Shown here one piece after another: positions 38,953-49,524 of a stretch of DNA of 64,000 bases. The notes below the pieces were generated by a model. That model made no database searches and was not told where the DNA came from. It saw nothing but the letters and a program-made list of their open reading frames with translations. This stretch comes from Termitomyces sp. T153 (lineage: Eukaryota; Basidiomycota; Agaricomycetes; Agaricales; Lyophyllaceae). Location: assembly GCA_018296165.2 (NCBI GenBank), contig JACKQL020000069.1, positions 124,001 to 188,000 of the forward strand, given 5' to 3'. A program made the position numbers and the translations under genes. Position 1 is the stretch's first letter; each line of letters opens with the position of its first letter.

Positions 38953-39711
38953 ATGTCTTCTGACCACTCAGTGGTATGTTATACGACTGGCTTGACTTGC
39001 TGGCGATGTCTGATATGCTGACTTTCAGTATTCCTATGATAAAGAAAAACTTCTGGTGCGAATCTATCTTTGTTGACAACGTTTATCCATCTCATGGAAA
39101 TTCAGCCTGATGTTCCCTGCCATGGTAAACATAAAGTCAAATACCAACCTCATGAAGAATGGGATTTCCTTCTCGACACCCCTAATCAACCCATCGACCT
39201 GTCGCTAGTGTTACCGCATTACCGCGCACGGAATCAACCTATCGATCATCGCATGGGGATGTTTATTGGAAGTAACTCAGCTCCCATCAAAGTCAAAGTT
39301 GTGAGTATCTTGCCTACCTTTGATTTGGCATCTCATCTCACCCGAAGGCAGTGCCGCCAGTACCCGCGTACGAGATTCTACCTCGAAATCCAAGCAGGTA
39401 CTTCAGACGTTACTGTCTGGCTTCCCTCTGATTTCAGAGGCCAAATTCACCACGTTGGAAAAGCCCGTTTCTCTGCTGGCTTCATCAACCGTATCTTGCA
39501 AAACTCGCGCGTGAACGAGCCCGAGTGCGACGAAGAATGCGACGAAGACGATGTGGTCGTTTGCACACATGGACGCATTACCTTCAGGATGTGGGACATC
39601 CAAACGTCCGCGCCAGAGAACACACACAAAGAGACCCTGAAACGCATGTTTGGATGCACGCGTAAGGCCCCCGAGACGGCGATCGATTGGGATTTCCTCC
39701 TGGAGGACTAG
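38953..39711 (+). CDS. DUF7330-like protein of unknown function
   Basis: Three exons fit perfectly in phase: 38953-38973 (MSSDHSV), 39029-39055 (YSYDKEKLL) and 39106-39711. Together they give 217 residues. The body resembles the DUF7330 family common in Agaricomycetes, through VTVWLPSDFRGQIHHVGKA, RFSAGFINRIL and VVCTHGRITFRMWD; this assignment is from memory and moderate. An acidic Cys-containing stretch (PECDEECDEDD) lies inside the domain. The motif WDFLL occurs twice, near the N-terminus (HEEWDFLLDTP) and at the very C-terminus (AIDWDFLLED). No signal peptide or membrane segment is visible. Confidence 0.7.
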
Positions 39712-40524
39712 ATCTATCAAGAGAAGTCGCGCGGTCTCTCGCTTGTGTTTCCGTGTTTTCGGCCTCGGCAGGACTTCAATAATCCACGTACCCTACACTT
39801 ATATCTAATTCACCCGGCTCTCTGTCTGCTTCGCAATCATCACCATCGTATCCACACGCATTCGCACATCTTGCTATTAGCACTGTTCTCTGTCTCTGCA
39901 ATTCACCATTTTCACTGTAGCACTAGTTCCGCGTTCGTAGCACAACATACACATCTTTATTCATATTCTCCTCGCAACGTCCATCTGTAGCATAACATCT
40001 TACGCTCTTGCCCCTTACTATGCATGGTGTCGATACATGAATGAAAAAATATCTCTTATGTTCCTGGTTTCTAGACTTGCGGGTGTTAAATATACAGGCT
40101 GTTTCAGCCGGAAATCATGACCCTTGCTAGGGACAGAGAGGAGTGATGTGATTTTTAATGTTTACAGTTTTCATCCGACAAACTACATCTGAAGATCACA
40201 TACACCCTTGCATTGTAATGTGAAATTACATTGAGTCGAAGATTGTGTCGCGATGTTTGTCGTTAGGGAACGCCAGTCTTTAAATTATAAGTAGATGGAG
40301 ATAGCTCTCTACCGCGAAAATTCCGTTGACAAGACATGGAGAGATATTGAGAGACCTCGGCTATGAACGCGAGATCTGAACATCTTTGAAGGTACAATGG
40401 ATATGAATACAATTATAATGGTGTTATGACACAGATGATCCAGTGGAGTGGATATCTGAATGGAAAATACATAAGAGCTATTCGCGACAAGATACTTGCA
40501 GTCACGTCATTGATTCGAACCTAA
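39712..40524. other. Intergenic between convergent DUF7330-like and CIA2 genes
   Basis: AT-rich, with the two 3' ends. A box-B-like sequence near the right end does not fold as a tRNA. Nothing else is visible. Confidence 0.5.
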
Positions 40525-41203
40525 TCATTCGGGGTGACCGCGGCGTCCCGCACCCGCAAGACACTGCTCGACCGTTTCCAATAGAGCAGGATTTTCGAGA
40601 GCAGCAGCAACACGTTCTTTATCATTTAATTGTTTATTTACTGGGGGAAAACAGGAGTGTGCAAAACTTCAAGGGGCACTTAAGGATACTTACCAGCGTG
40701 TTCGCTTTGATGTGATCCTGGCTTTAAGAGGATATCTACTTTGTAGCGATCAGGGAGGCTCCGAAGGAGGCGCACACGAATGGAAAGACCTGTCATTGAT
40801 GCTCAGGTTCGGTTCAACAAAACGAGACGCGTACATACCGATGAGAGTAGACATGCCGCAATGTGGTATCGTCGGAGTGAATTCGACAAATACACGGTTG
40901 TCGGTCACACTGATTTGTGGTGCTGATACAACACGAAGTTCTTCCAAAGTGTTAGGGTGTTCTGGGTCGTTAATTGACCGTATCAAATCTGTGCTCAAGC
41001 ACTTAAGAGTTCTGTGGTGAACGCGGAGGGACGTGAGACACACCAAAGATCTCATCTTGATCAATGGGGTCTACTTCCACGAGGAGATCTTCTTGGACAG
41101 CTTTCTCGTTTATCCAAAGTGGTTGCTTAGTCAAGTCCGACTTTCGAATAGTAGGTTTTGTCGAGAATACCGTAGGATTGGGATTGAAGATTTCTCCAGG
41201 CAT
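40525..41203 (-). CDS. CIA2: CIA2/MIP18 family protein of cytosolic Fe-S cluster assembly
   Basis: CIA2 is part of the targeting complex that delivers Fe-S clusters to cytosolic and nuclear apoproteins such as DNA polymerases and helicases. Four exons: [18 protein letters not shown] up to [29 protein letters not shown] to [31 protein letters not shown] with [11 protein letters not shown]; and [20 protein letters not shown] up to GRRGHPE. The reactive cysteine of the family is in PHCGMST. The stop is at 40525-40527. The start at 41203 lies 168 bp from the oppositely directed DCN1 start, so the two genes share a promoter region. Confidence 0.93.
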
Positions 41204-41371
41204 TGCGGTCAGGGTCCAAAAAGTGTTCAGGTGGAAAATTGCGGCCCGGTCACGCGAATTTGCACTCAGACAAGTCAGAACGCGTCGTTGTCTTTGGCCG
41301 AAGCCTTTTGTGTTCTACCCACCCCTCATTGTCGTATCCGACCGCCGACACCGCACGAAACCTTGCCAACC

Positions 41372-43308
41372 ATGCCGCCCAAGGTATTGTGCACCAATAT
41401 CGGGCTTGGTATGGGCTGATGACACACGTACAAAGCGAAAACGCAACGACGAGTCTGCTGCTGATGTTGCTGCTTCGTCAACACGAGCAACACGTAGTTC
41501 AGCTCGCACCTCTAACTCGGGAGCGGCGTCTTCAAATAAAGCGACGGCCAAAAAGTCAAAGAAGAAGGATGGGGACGAATTAGTATGTCTTCCATCTGGA
41601 ACCCCTTTGCCGCGCTGGCCCAAGAGCTACAATTCTTACTGTATAGACATAGGATTCCGAAGCGACTCCTCCTGCAAAGAAGACCAAGACTACCAAAACA
41701 TCCACAAAGACCACGACTTCAACGAGCAAAACCCCGAAAGCAGCTGCCGCCAAAAAAGCAGTCACATCATCCTCAAAGTTAGTATGCACATGATGCGCAT
41801 TTTTTCGCTTCTGACTTTATATATGCACTCTTCTTCAATCCTCGTTCTTTGGTCGACGACCGAAATAGGGCTGCTGAGGTAAGCGTCCCGTGTCCCTTAG
41901 TGGCACGTTGGCTGATGATTTCAGGCACGGTCTCACCAGAAAAGCGGTGCGGAGAAGCAGACCAAGTCGTAAGTTCCCTTCCACACCCTCATCTTCCTCC
42001 CCCGGAAAGTGCTTTAAGACGATATTATTCGCTCTTGGATGCATTCCTCATGAGACTCTCGTCACTTCTGTGCTGTCTTTCTAATAAAATTAAAAATGTG
42101 GACAGTGATGACGATGTCATAGTACAGAAGAACGTTGTTCCCGGGGTGCGTTACGTCTGTCGCGTATTTTTGTTTTATTTTGAATAATATGCTTCGAAAC
42201 AGACAAAAGCGTCGACTACGAGCAATGGGTCACCTCCGCTATCCACAAAAGTGCAATCCTCGCCGCCTCGACCTACTCCGAATGAACCCTATAGTGCCGA
42301 GCGCGCACAAGCGTTATTTAAGAAGTATGAAGACAGCGACGAATTTGATACCATAGGAGCCGATGGGTTTGCGCGCCTTTGCAATGACGCACAGATAACA
42401 ATGGAGGGGGCATTGCCCCTTATTCTTGCGTGGCAATTTGGGACGAAAGAGATGATGAAAATAACAGAAGAGGAATGGCGGAAGGGTACAGGGTCTCTCA
42501 AGTGAGTTGAAAGATGCTATCTTGATGCATTACTCGTCTGACGTTGTATGGCCGTCCGTCCAGGATTTCGAATTTACCTACTCTAAGTATGGCGGTTCGT
42601 GATCTCGAAGACTTACTCATTCTCGACAAACCTATGCCGCAAAAGAAATCGAAGAAGGATGTTTACGATAAGGCTGCATATTGGAAGTATAGCCAAGATC
42701 GAAAAGCCTCTTTCAATCAACTTTACATGTTCTGCTTTACTCTTGTGAAACCCGCGTGAGTTTCTCGATCTCAAACCTTTGCTATAATCTTACCGAATTG
42801 TGTGGCGTCACAGGCAGTCGAAAAATATAGATATGGAGGTCAATCATCGTTCCCTTCTACTGTTTACTCATAGTTTTGACAAACATCTTTCATAGACTGC
42901 CACAGCTCTTTGGTCTGTTCTTCTCGTGCCCAAGTATCCCTTGATGGGAGAGGTGGTTGCTTTCATTGGCGTGAGTGTTCATCTCATAATCCCACGAATG
43001 ACATATCTTAGGCGTACCATGGTGCCCAGGACCACCCCACAACTTACAGAGCAGCCAACAAAGACTTGTGGAGCATGGTCTGTGCAATGTTTTCATAGCC
43101 CTCATCACGTTCTAATCATGATTCTTCCAGATGTTGGAATTCTGCGACACGGTCAATCCCAATCTCAGTGATTACGAAAGTGATGAAGTAGGTGTTGTCA
43201 CCTTTCGTATCTTGTGATGCTAAAGCTGCTTCTCAGGCTTGGCCCACCCTCCTCGACAACTTTGTTGCGTGGAAAAAGGGGCAGTCGGCGAACAACGAAT
43301 CATCTTAA
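41372..43308 (+). CDS. DCN1: DCN1-like neddylation co-E3 with basic N-terminal extension
   Basis: Dcn1 helps Ubc12 attach Nedd8/Rub1 to cullins. The first exon is only MPPK; after a 54-nt intron it reads RKRNDESAADVAASSTRATR. A long Lys/Ala/Thr-rich disordered stretch follows (KKTKTTKTSTKTTTSTSKT), then a short acidic DSDDDVIVQ-type patch. The PONY domain comes next: ERAQALFKKYEDSDEFDTIG, FARLCNDAQITMEGALPLIL, WQFGTKEMMKITEEEW, NQLYMFCFTLVKPAQSKNID, ALWSVLLVPKYPLM, MLEFCDTVNP and WPTLLDNFVAWKK. There is no UBA domain. The basic leader recalls the nuclear animal DCNL4/5 types. About ten exons; some N-terminal boundaries are uncertain. Confidence 0.85.
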
Positions 43309-43739
43309 CGCCATGCTTTCTTTGTTTCCATCAAGGCCAATTGGAATCCATAGCATTAGATCCATTACCGCATACACTCGTTTGGATTGTGACACCACTG
43401 AGCCTTTTGTATCTCATGTCCTATCATTCATCCATTACATTTGACCGTCGTTTTGCATATACCTTGCAGTCTGCATGCCCTTTTAATTTCTTTATCCACC
43501 ATGTTTACATTAACACAGACTGAATTTGACTCTCCTGTTAAAAATATTAGACTTTAGTTTTCAGAAAATGTAGAGATTATAATCATTTCCGGGTTCCCAA
43601 CAAGCTCAAAATTGAAAAACCTAAGACCAAAGTCGCCAACTTCACCATGTATGATATTAAAAATATTCACAATTTGAAAGAGATTATGCAAAAAATATAT
43701 GCTACGGACTGCAGGCAATGTTACTTGAAAGAAAAAAGC
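43309..43739. other. Intergenic between convergent DCN1 and lipid phosphatase genes
   Basis: AT-rich 3' flanks of both genes; no other feature seen. Confidence 0.5.
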
Positions 43740-45423
43740 TTAGACCGTTGCGTTCACCCGATCGTTCATCATGGTTGGTTCTGGTGTAACTTCACTTTCC
43801 GAGCGAGTATGCTTAACAGGAGTCATCGACCGTGGTGCAGAAATCTCATTGGCTCCATCTTGCCACACCTCTTCTAACGGCAGGTTATGGCGCTGGACCG
43901 TGCCCGCTAGTTCGAATCCATCCGCATCGCCGAAGGGGCCTTGTGATTGACCGAGACCTGTCATCTCGTTCTGGTCACCTGAACTCGTGTGATGGTGTGT
44001 AGGAAGGATTTCGTCACTCTCGCGCTTGATGCGGGGAGAGTAGGGACGATGGGAAAGCTCTGAGGCGAGGCTAGGGTAGTATTGGCGGTAGGTGAAGTAT
44101 GATATGACTGTTCCGAGGATTGATCCGACAAGTACATCTTGCCAGTGGTCTGAAAAAGTGTTATTTTCAATCACCAGATAAAAAACAGAAGTGACGTACG
44201 GCGATAGTCCATTGTGCGTGATATAGCAACGAGGGCGGCGCCACAGAATGGAGCTAGTGATAGCCAGGCTTTACCCTGACAATATGTTCGTAAGAGAATT
44301 TTTTCTTGTTGAAGGCACGAGCTTACTGTGTGGCCTCGACGATCAAAAAGGTGGAGCTTTCCTGCAAGGTAGAATGCCAGGAATCCTAGCCCAGCGAAAG
44401 ACACTTTAAAGGTAACGTCAGGTCTACATAGTATCAGTCATTTTCTAGAAGCAACATACTGCTCGAGTGACCAGATGGGAAACTGCGAAAGCCGTCGCGG
44501 AGGATAGTGTTATCGGTCTGTGTGCATAGCTGCCAGTAAGTTAGGCCAAATTCAGGGTCAGTTGTTCCAGGCAGCAGCTTGCAGCGATCAAGGAGATCTT
44601 GTGGGATATACGAGCACTTGAGTTTTGGATATGTAGACATTGGAAGGAAACGCACCCGGCCGAGGCCTTCCAACTGTGATCTTGCTGAACTGCGTAATTG
44701 CACCCGTAAGGGCGAGTCCCAGTATCACTGGGTGTAAATGTGAGTTTGTAAGTATTGCCAAGGTGATGGAGTGGCTGACATCCCAATGTGCCTGTGTGGC
44801 GACCGAATAAGAAACAACACGAGCATGAGAGGAGGCACTGACCGTTGTGGAAGTCCCACCAAGAACGTATTGTTAAGAGATTGATAACAGGTTGAAGAAC
44901 AAACGGCGCAACAAAGCATATTAGATAAAGTGCAGCGTTCTTTTCGCAGAAAAGTGGTCAATTCCAGGCTCTACGGACGAAGAAGCAGTTTGAAACACAC
45001 CGGGACGCGTTCGTGAATTGCATAACTGATGAATGGATTAGTTCAGAGGTCCCATCAGTGTGGATTGGGTCATACGGATGGCGTAACCTATAAAAGATTG
45101 TTTTAAGTCAATTTGGAGTGAAGGTAAAGATGGAGATTACGAAGTATCTGTGACAGAGAATTCTCTCCTGTAGCCTTCAACCTTGTCGAGAGAAAAGAAA
45201 ATAGCACTGCCTTGAGGCTCGTAAGCCGCTCGGATAGCGAACGATAAACATACGCTAGCACTATGGTAAGGATCCTAGTGGGTGCACAATGTGAGCCAAA
45301 GGGTGATAGACCCGTAAATACTTGGAAAACTTACCAATCTGGAAGGTATGATAGAAAAAGTTTGCGGCGTCTTACAGACGACACTGGTGCCTTGGAATTT
45401 TCTTTCACGAAGAAAGATCTCAT
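43740..45423 (-). CDS. PAP2-type lipid phosphate phosphatase (DPP1/LPP1-like)
   Basis: Integral membrane phosphatase acting on diacylglycerol pyrophosphate, phosphatidate and related lipids. The three phosphatase signature motifs are all present: KITVGRPRPD, PSGHSS and SRTMDYRHHWQDV. Before them come a cytosolic leader (MRSFFVKENSKAP) and the first membrane segment (LPDWILTIVLA joined to AIFFSLDKVEGYRREFSV). RHPYDPIH or a variant and AIHERVPVWSLDI-type sequence follow. The tail after the last helix is long, polar and probably cytosolic (RPYSPRIKRESDEILPTHHH to NDRVNATV). About nine exons. The ATG at 45423 follows from an exon ending TG with the acceptor completing Trp. It is head-to-head with PPP4R2, 162 bp apart. 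Confidence 0.88.
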
Positions 45424-45585
45424 CTGGGAAGAGTCAGGGGGGTGAACGGAAGAACGAGGGTCGTGCAATGGAGCGTAGGACATTATGTGCAAACTTTCGG
45501 GCAACGGAGATTATGCCGACATAATGGAGCACAAACTCGGGCAATCAATACACAATCAATTCGAGAACAACTGCCTGCGCACTCC

Positions 45586-46688
45586 ATGGCAAACGATTTT
45601 AGATGGCTTCCAGGTAAGCAGCTCGTTCAAAACGCGACGCGGCTGATGCAAATAGTCCACGGCAGAACATGATGTCTTGCTTGATACCATCGCGAACACA
45701 GACGTCCTAGAGTGCGCGTGCAGTTTTCGGCGTTCTTCACACAGGCTGATTTACTCATCACTGGCAGCTCAGATTGGGGCGTGCTCCGTAATGTCATAAA
45801 ATACAAGATCACTGAAGTATGTTTGTATAATTTCGATGCTACGATGTCGTTGACACAGGCCACAGAACGTAGCTGCTTTTCTCAAAGAGAAGTCCTCACC
45901 GCCACCACCGCCACCCACCTTCCAGCCCCTGACACTGGTTTCTGGCGGGCTTAAGTTGCCACCATTTCCACCTCGGAAGCAGCAGAGAGCGCCGCACATC
46001 AGTCCGATCCCTGTCAACTACATGACAGAAAATCAGGCTAACGAGCTCAAAGAATACATTTTTGCTCAACTCGACGATTTCGACACGTAAGTTTTGGTAT
46101 AAGACTGCGCATTGTGCTTGCACTACATAAAAGCCAAACATTCGCAGGAATCCGCCTTTCACGATACAGCGTGTCTGTGAACTCTGTATTCACCCGTTTC
46201 GACACTACAACTCCATTGGAAAATATCTTCGTGCTGTTGAAAAGTCTCTCCTTGTGACATCGACATGGAATAGCTTCCCTCCTCTCTCAGAGGTCGATCG
46301 AGATCCTAATGGCCGCAGCGTCTTTGCTTTGGGGTCAACACGACAGTCCGCACCGTCCACGCCGCTATTTTCTCCAATACCCTTCTTACACGACGACGCG
46401 CGTCGATCGAAATCACGTAGCCCGCCTCCATCGCCATTGGCCTTGGGGGCATCAGCAGGCGCTGAAATACCTGAACGATTGGAACCCAGAGCGTTAGGTC
46501 TGGTGGATGAACTGGATGATCCTAGTCCCGGACACATGAGCGATCATCCAACGCCTCTTACATCTACAACCTCCACCGATTCAAAACCATTACTGGGCAG
46601 TCTGGAACAACGCTTTGTGAAGAGTGAAACTAAACGAACAGATTCCGAGAACATGGTGGTCGATGAGGACAAGGAGAACAAGTCATGA
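45586..46688 (+). CDS. PPP4R2-like regulatory subunit of protein phosphatase 4
   Basis: PPP4R2 binds PP4 catalytic subunit in a complex active in DNA-damage recovery and spliceosome or centrosome functions. The first exons spell MANDFRWLP, EHDVLLDTIANTDVLD and SDWGVLRNVIKYKITE, joined by short introns to NVAAFLKEK. The domain core reads PPFTIQRVCELCIHPFRHYN, IGKYLRAVEKSLLVTSTW. The rest is low-complexity Ser/Pro/Asp sequence, as in other members, ending VVDEDKENKS with a lone KEN motif. About five introns. The assignment rests chiefly on the QRVCEL..P.RHY...LRAVEK..LVTSTW block. Confidence 0.85.
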
Positions 46689-46799
46689 CGATGCTACAGA
46701 GGTATGGTGGGTATACAGATAATGTGTAGGGTGGTATTTCTTGGATGTAGAATTGATTGTAAGTACTATACTTTTGGCGGAAATGCAGGATGTAGGGAG

Positions 46800-47429
46800 T
46801 TATTCCATCGATTGCTTGATCTTCTCAAGCATGGCACCCATCCGCAACTTCATATTGGGTTGGCCTCGCCCTGTCATTCCGTGTGAAGTCCCTCGACCCG
46901 AGCCCCGACTTCCTCCACGCCCATTTGCACCCCCTCTTGTTCTCTGACCGGCCTTGAAGGTGTGAAGTGACTCGCGGGAGTAAGCTTTTCGAGTAAGTTC
47001 GCGTAAAGACAGCGATTGTGAAGACGGATCGTCCTCGTAAACTTTCGTGCGCTTTGATTTGGAGGGAGCAAGTTCGGGGTGTATATGAGAACGAGAAGGA
47101 TGCAGAGTCGATTTTTTGGGTTCAGGTTTTTCTTCTGGCTCTGACACTACCTCCTTTTCGGACGCATCGTCAGTTCCCGACCCCAAGCCGTGCACACCGT
47201 CATCAAGTTCCTCTAATCCTTCATCCGGCTGAGTATGTATACCTTCCCGGCGTTTTTCTGCTTTCCATTTAGTCTTGATCTTTTTATTCTCAATCCATGC
47301 CTGCTTCAATTTTTTGGCTGCAAATTTATGAATACCAGATTCAAACATAGCAGAAGAATACTTACCTTTGCTGGCCGGTAAGTGATGGAAGGTCGGCGGA
47401 CGCTTCCGCTTTAAAGTTGGTTCAGACAT
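46800..47429 (-). CDS. FYV7: FYV7-like rRNA-processing protein
   Basis: Small basic nucleolar protein; yeast Fyv7 is needed for early 18S rRNA processing. The N-terminal block reads KLKQAWIENKKIKTKWKAEK. A low-complexity acidic/basic middle follows, with an RG-rich segment (RGGANGRGGSRGSGRG). The C-terminal signature is RELTRKAYSRESLH plus GQPNMKLRMGAMLEKIKQ. A consensus intron (GTAAGT...TTTGCAG, 47318-47365) is 48 nt long with no in-frame stop, so both spliced (193 residues) and unspliced (209 residues) forms are open. It is head-to-head with the eIF1 gene, 172 bp apart, and its 3' end lies 111 bp from that of PPP4R2. Confidence 0.85.
   Translation of the reverse strand: MSEPTLKRKRPPTFHHLPASKGKYSSAMFESGIHKFAAKKLKQAWIENKKIKTKWKAEKRREGIHTQPDEGLEELDDGVHGLGSGTDDASEKEVVSEPEEKPEPKKSTLHPSRSHIHPELAPSKSKRTKVYEDDPSSQSLSLRELTRKAYSRESLHTFKAGQRTRGGANGRGGSRGSGRGTSHGMTGRGQPNMKLRMGAMLEKIKQSME
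47318..47365 (-). other. 48-nt in-frame intron of FYV7
   Basis: The donor GTAAGT and acceptor TTTGCAG are both consensus. Removal joins LPASK to AKKLKQ. Retention adds 16 residues (GKYSSAMFESGIHKFA) without breaking the frame. Confidence 0.75.
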
Positions 47430-47518
47430 AAAAGCGGTGTGAGGGTGATTGGGAGTCAGATTCAGCCGGACTCGGAAGTGCTTACGTGAGGATTGATAAA
47501 CTGTGACACTTGTGCAAC

Positions 47519-47600
47519 CCTACTCATCTCTTCCTTCCCTTCCTTCCTCTCAGCTACTCATCCCCCACTCAGTTTTCTCTTTGTATTTTTCCCTTTATCG
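47519..47600 (+). promoter_or_regulatory. Pyrimidine-rich core promoter/leader of eIF1
   Basis: Long runs of C and T (CTCTTCCTTCCCTTCCTTCC and following) lead to the eIF1 start. CT-rich tracts mark transcription starts of strongly expressed genes in filamentous fungi. It lies in the 172-bp gap shared with FYV7. Confidence 0.4.
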
Positions 47601-47601
47601 C

Positions 47602-48125
47602 ATGAGCGTTCAGAACCTTAATACTTTCGGTGCGTATACCGCCCCGCCAACACTTTCATCGATGACTCGTTATCTAACCCGGCACCGTCCTTCTTCTCTC
47701 TAGATCCCTTTGCAGAAGAGGGTGACCCACTAGGAGATAGCAAGGACGTTGGTTCTCAATCGGATCACATCCACATCCGTATTCAGCAGAGGAATGGAAG
47801 AAAGACATTGACCACTTTGCAGGGCTTGCCTAAACGTGAGTTTTTCCTGAACGTACTGGCTGTCATCGAATTGACTCTCGCTTGCCAGAATACGACGCCA
47901 AGAAAATTCTCAAGGCGTTCAAGAAGGTATGATCACAACCTTTCACGACTCGAGCATGATTTACTGGTGAAATTTGTCTAGGAGTTCGCCTGCAACGGCA
48001 CCCTCGTTGATGACGAGAAGATGGGACAGGTCATTCAGCTCCAGGGCGACCAGCGTGCCAAGATCTCCAACTTTTTGATTGAGAACGGTTTAGACAAGTC
48101 GACTATCAAGGTTCATGGCTTCTGA
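47602..48125 (+). CDS. SUI1: Translation initiation factor eIF1 (SUI1)
   Basis: eIF1 sits near the ribosomal P site and enforces start-codon fidelity. Four exons: MSVQNLNTF; DPFAEEGDPLGDSKDVGSQS to LQGLPK; YDAKKILKAFKK; and EFACNGTLVDDEKMGQVIQL to STIKVHGF. About 113 residues, the normal family size, with the conserved HIHIRIQQRNGRKTLTTLQG. The bases before ATG are TCGC, giving C at -3, an unfavourable start context. An unusually long pyrimidine-rich stretch (about 47519-47600) precedes the start, as in many highly expressed fungal genes. Confidence 0.95.
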
Positions 48126-48458
48126 GAGGAAGGGGGCCTAGTTCGATTGATCTTTCCACATTATGCCCACTCTTGTAACTCCTGTTGGGCTTGGTTCGAT
48201 ATCGGCACACGGTTCTTGTTATGTTCTTTCTCATTTCTACCTACCCTTGAGTATATATCATGTACATCATAGCACCTTTACGAACGCCATTTTTAGATTT
48301 ACATTTGACCCGTGGCGTATACTGCTAGATTCTGGATACATATGCAAGTCGTGAAAGTGTATAATCCTATCAAGGACGATTCAACTTATCTGCAATCCCT
48401 TGTTGAAACAACTCAAAAACACGATGCAGAGCCGAACTGGAGAGCGAATTTGAAAGAT
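48126..48458. other. Spacer between convergent SUI1 and SNRNP27 genes
   Basis: 3' flanks only; no feature seen. Confidence 0.5.
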
Positions 48459-49404
48459 TTACTTGATCTTGTCCAAAGGTCTGTGGATTGCGTGAGTAAG
48501 ACGTTGATGAACCGGATGCCCTAAAACTAACCTGTTGAAACCTCCGCGCCTGAACAATACAATCAATTTGGAGTGTCACTGTGTATCGAGATGTGATAAC
48601 TAACCGATTCATGTACTGTCGCCATGTTCGTTGCTTCTTGAGGAATACAGCACCGTCCTGGTTACCTTCGACGGATTTTCCCTAAGAAAACAATTTGGTA
48701 CTCCAGCCCTTCACTCTGTGAGCATGAATCCATACCTTGGTTGAGCCGAACCCAGACAAACCCATGGCCGCCATCATAGCCGCATCGTCGTCGTTTTCTG
48801 CATCCATAGCTTCGCCTTCTTCGTCGGGGGCGTCGGGATCAAGATTCAGGCGAGAAGTTACCGGTTCACTAGCTGCATCTATAGATCGTTAGAACGTGTG
48901 AGCAAGTGGCACATGAGGCGAACCTGTGATATTTGTCGGCATTGCTGCTTTCAAGGGTTGAGAAGAACGAGTGCCTTCGTCCAGAGGTCGATAGGAGGAG
49001 TCTTCGGTGCGTTCCTTGCGTGGAGGGTCCCTCCTGTCATCACGTCGGTCTCGGTCGTCGTCCTTCCTCTTACCACCTCTGTCATCTCTTCTATCACGAT
49101 CACGTTCGCGGTCGCGGTCTCTGTTCCAATCTCTGTCTCTGTCACGACGGTCACCATCTCTTTCTCGTCTGTCTGAGAACATTTCATCAGCTTAGAGTCC
49201 AAGTCTACTACGGATAACCTCACCACTTGGTCGTCTATCTCGATCTCCACCGCGCCGAGGACTTCGCGACCGACTCAACCGCCGACGACCCTCGTCGTGG
49301 GTATTTCTCAACCCACCGCTTCTTGAACTCCTTGAATACCTATCGCGGTCCTCCCTCTCCCAACTCCTGTCGCGTCGACGATGTTCTGAAGGGCGAGAAG
49401 ACAT
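48459..49404 (-). CDS. SNRNP27-like U4/U6.U5 tri-snRNP protein
   Basis: Spliceosomal protein with an Arg/Asp/Ser-rich N-terminal half (RRDRSWEREDRDRYSRSSRS and long RD repeats). The C-terminus is the highly conserved SNRNP27 segment: MMGLSGFGSTKGKSVEGNQD, AVFLKKQRTWRQYMNRRGGF and NRPLDKIK. The last three exons are tiny: one ends at YMNR, one is RGGFNR, and the last is PLDKIK with stop at 48459-48461. The RD-rich part has a strongly biased composition and yields long shadow frames on the other strand. It is head-to-head with the RRM gene, 120 bp apart. Confidence 0.9.
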
Positions 49405-49524
49405 GAATGTGTGATGTTGTGACAGTGTGACGGGTACAATTCAAGTTTCCATTCTCCTCCGTCGAGGTGTCTCGACATGTCGCTTGCTAGGGCAGGAAAG
49501 ATAGGACGGGTTCTATCTCGGGCC

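Noticed and set aside
40081..40480. AT-rich tract considered as a replication origin or transposon edge
   Set aside because: No repeat, terminal inverted sequence or known consensus could be seen.
40515..40535. Box-B-like GGTTCGAATC on the minus strand, suggesting a tRNA
   Set aside because: The flanking bases do not form a T-arm stem and no acceptor stem or box A lies at the right distance; it overlaps the CIA2 stop.
48898..49250. Plus-strand and alternative minus frames over the SNRNP27 gene
   Set aside because: These are shadows of the Arg/Asp-rich repeat region in other frames.
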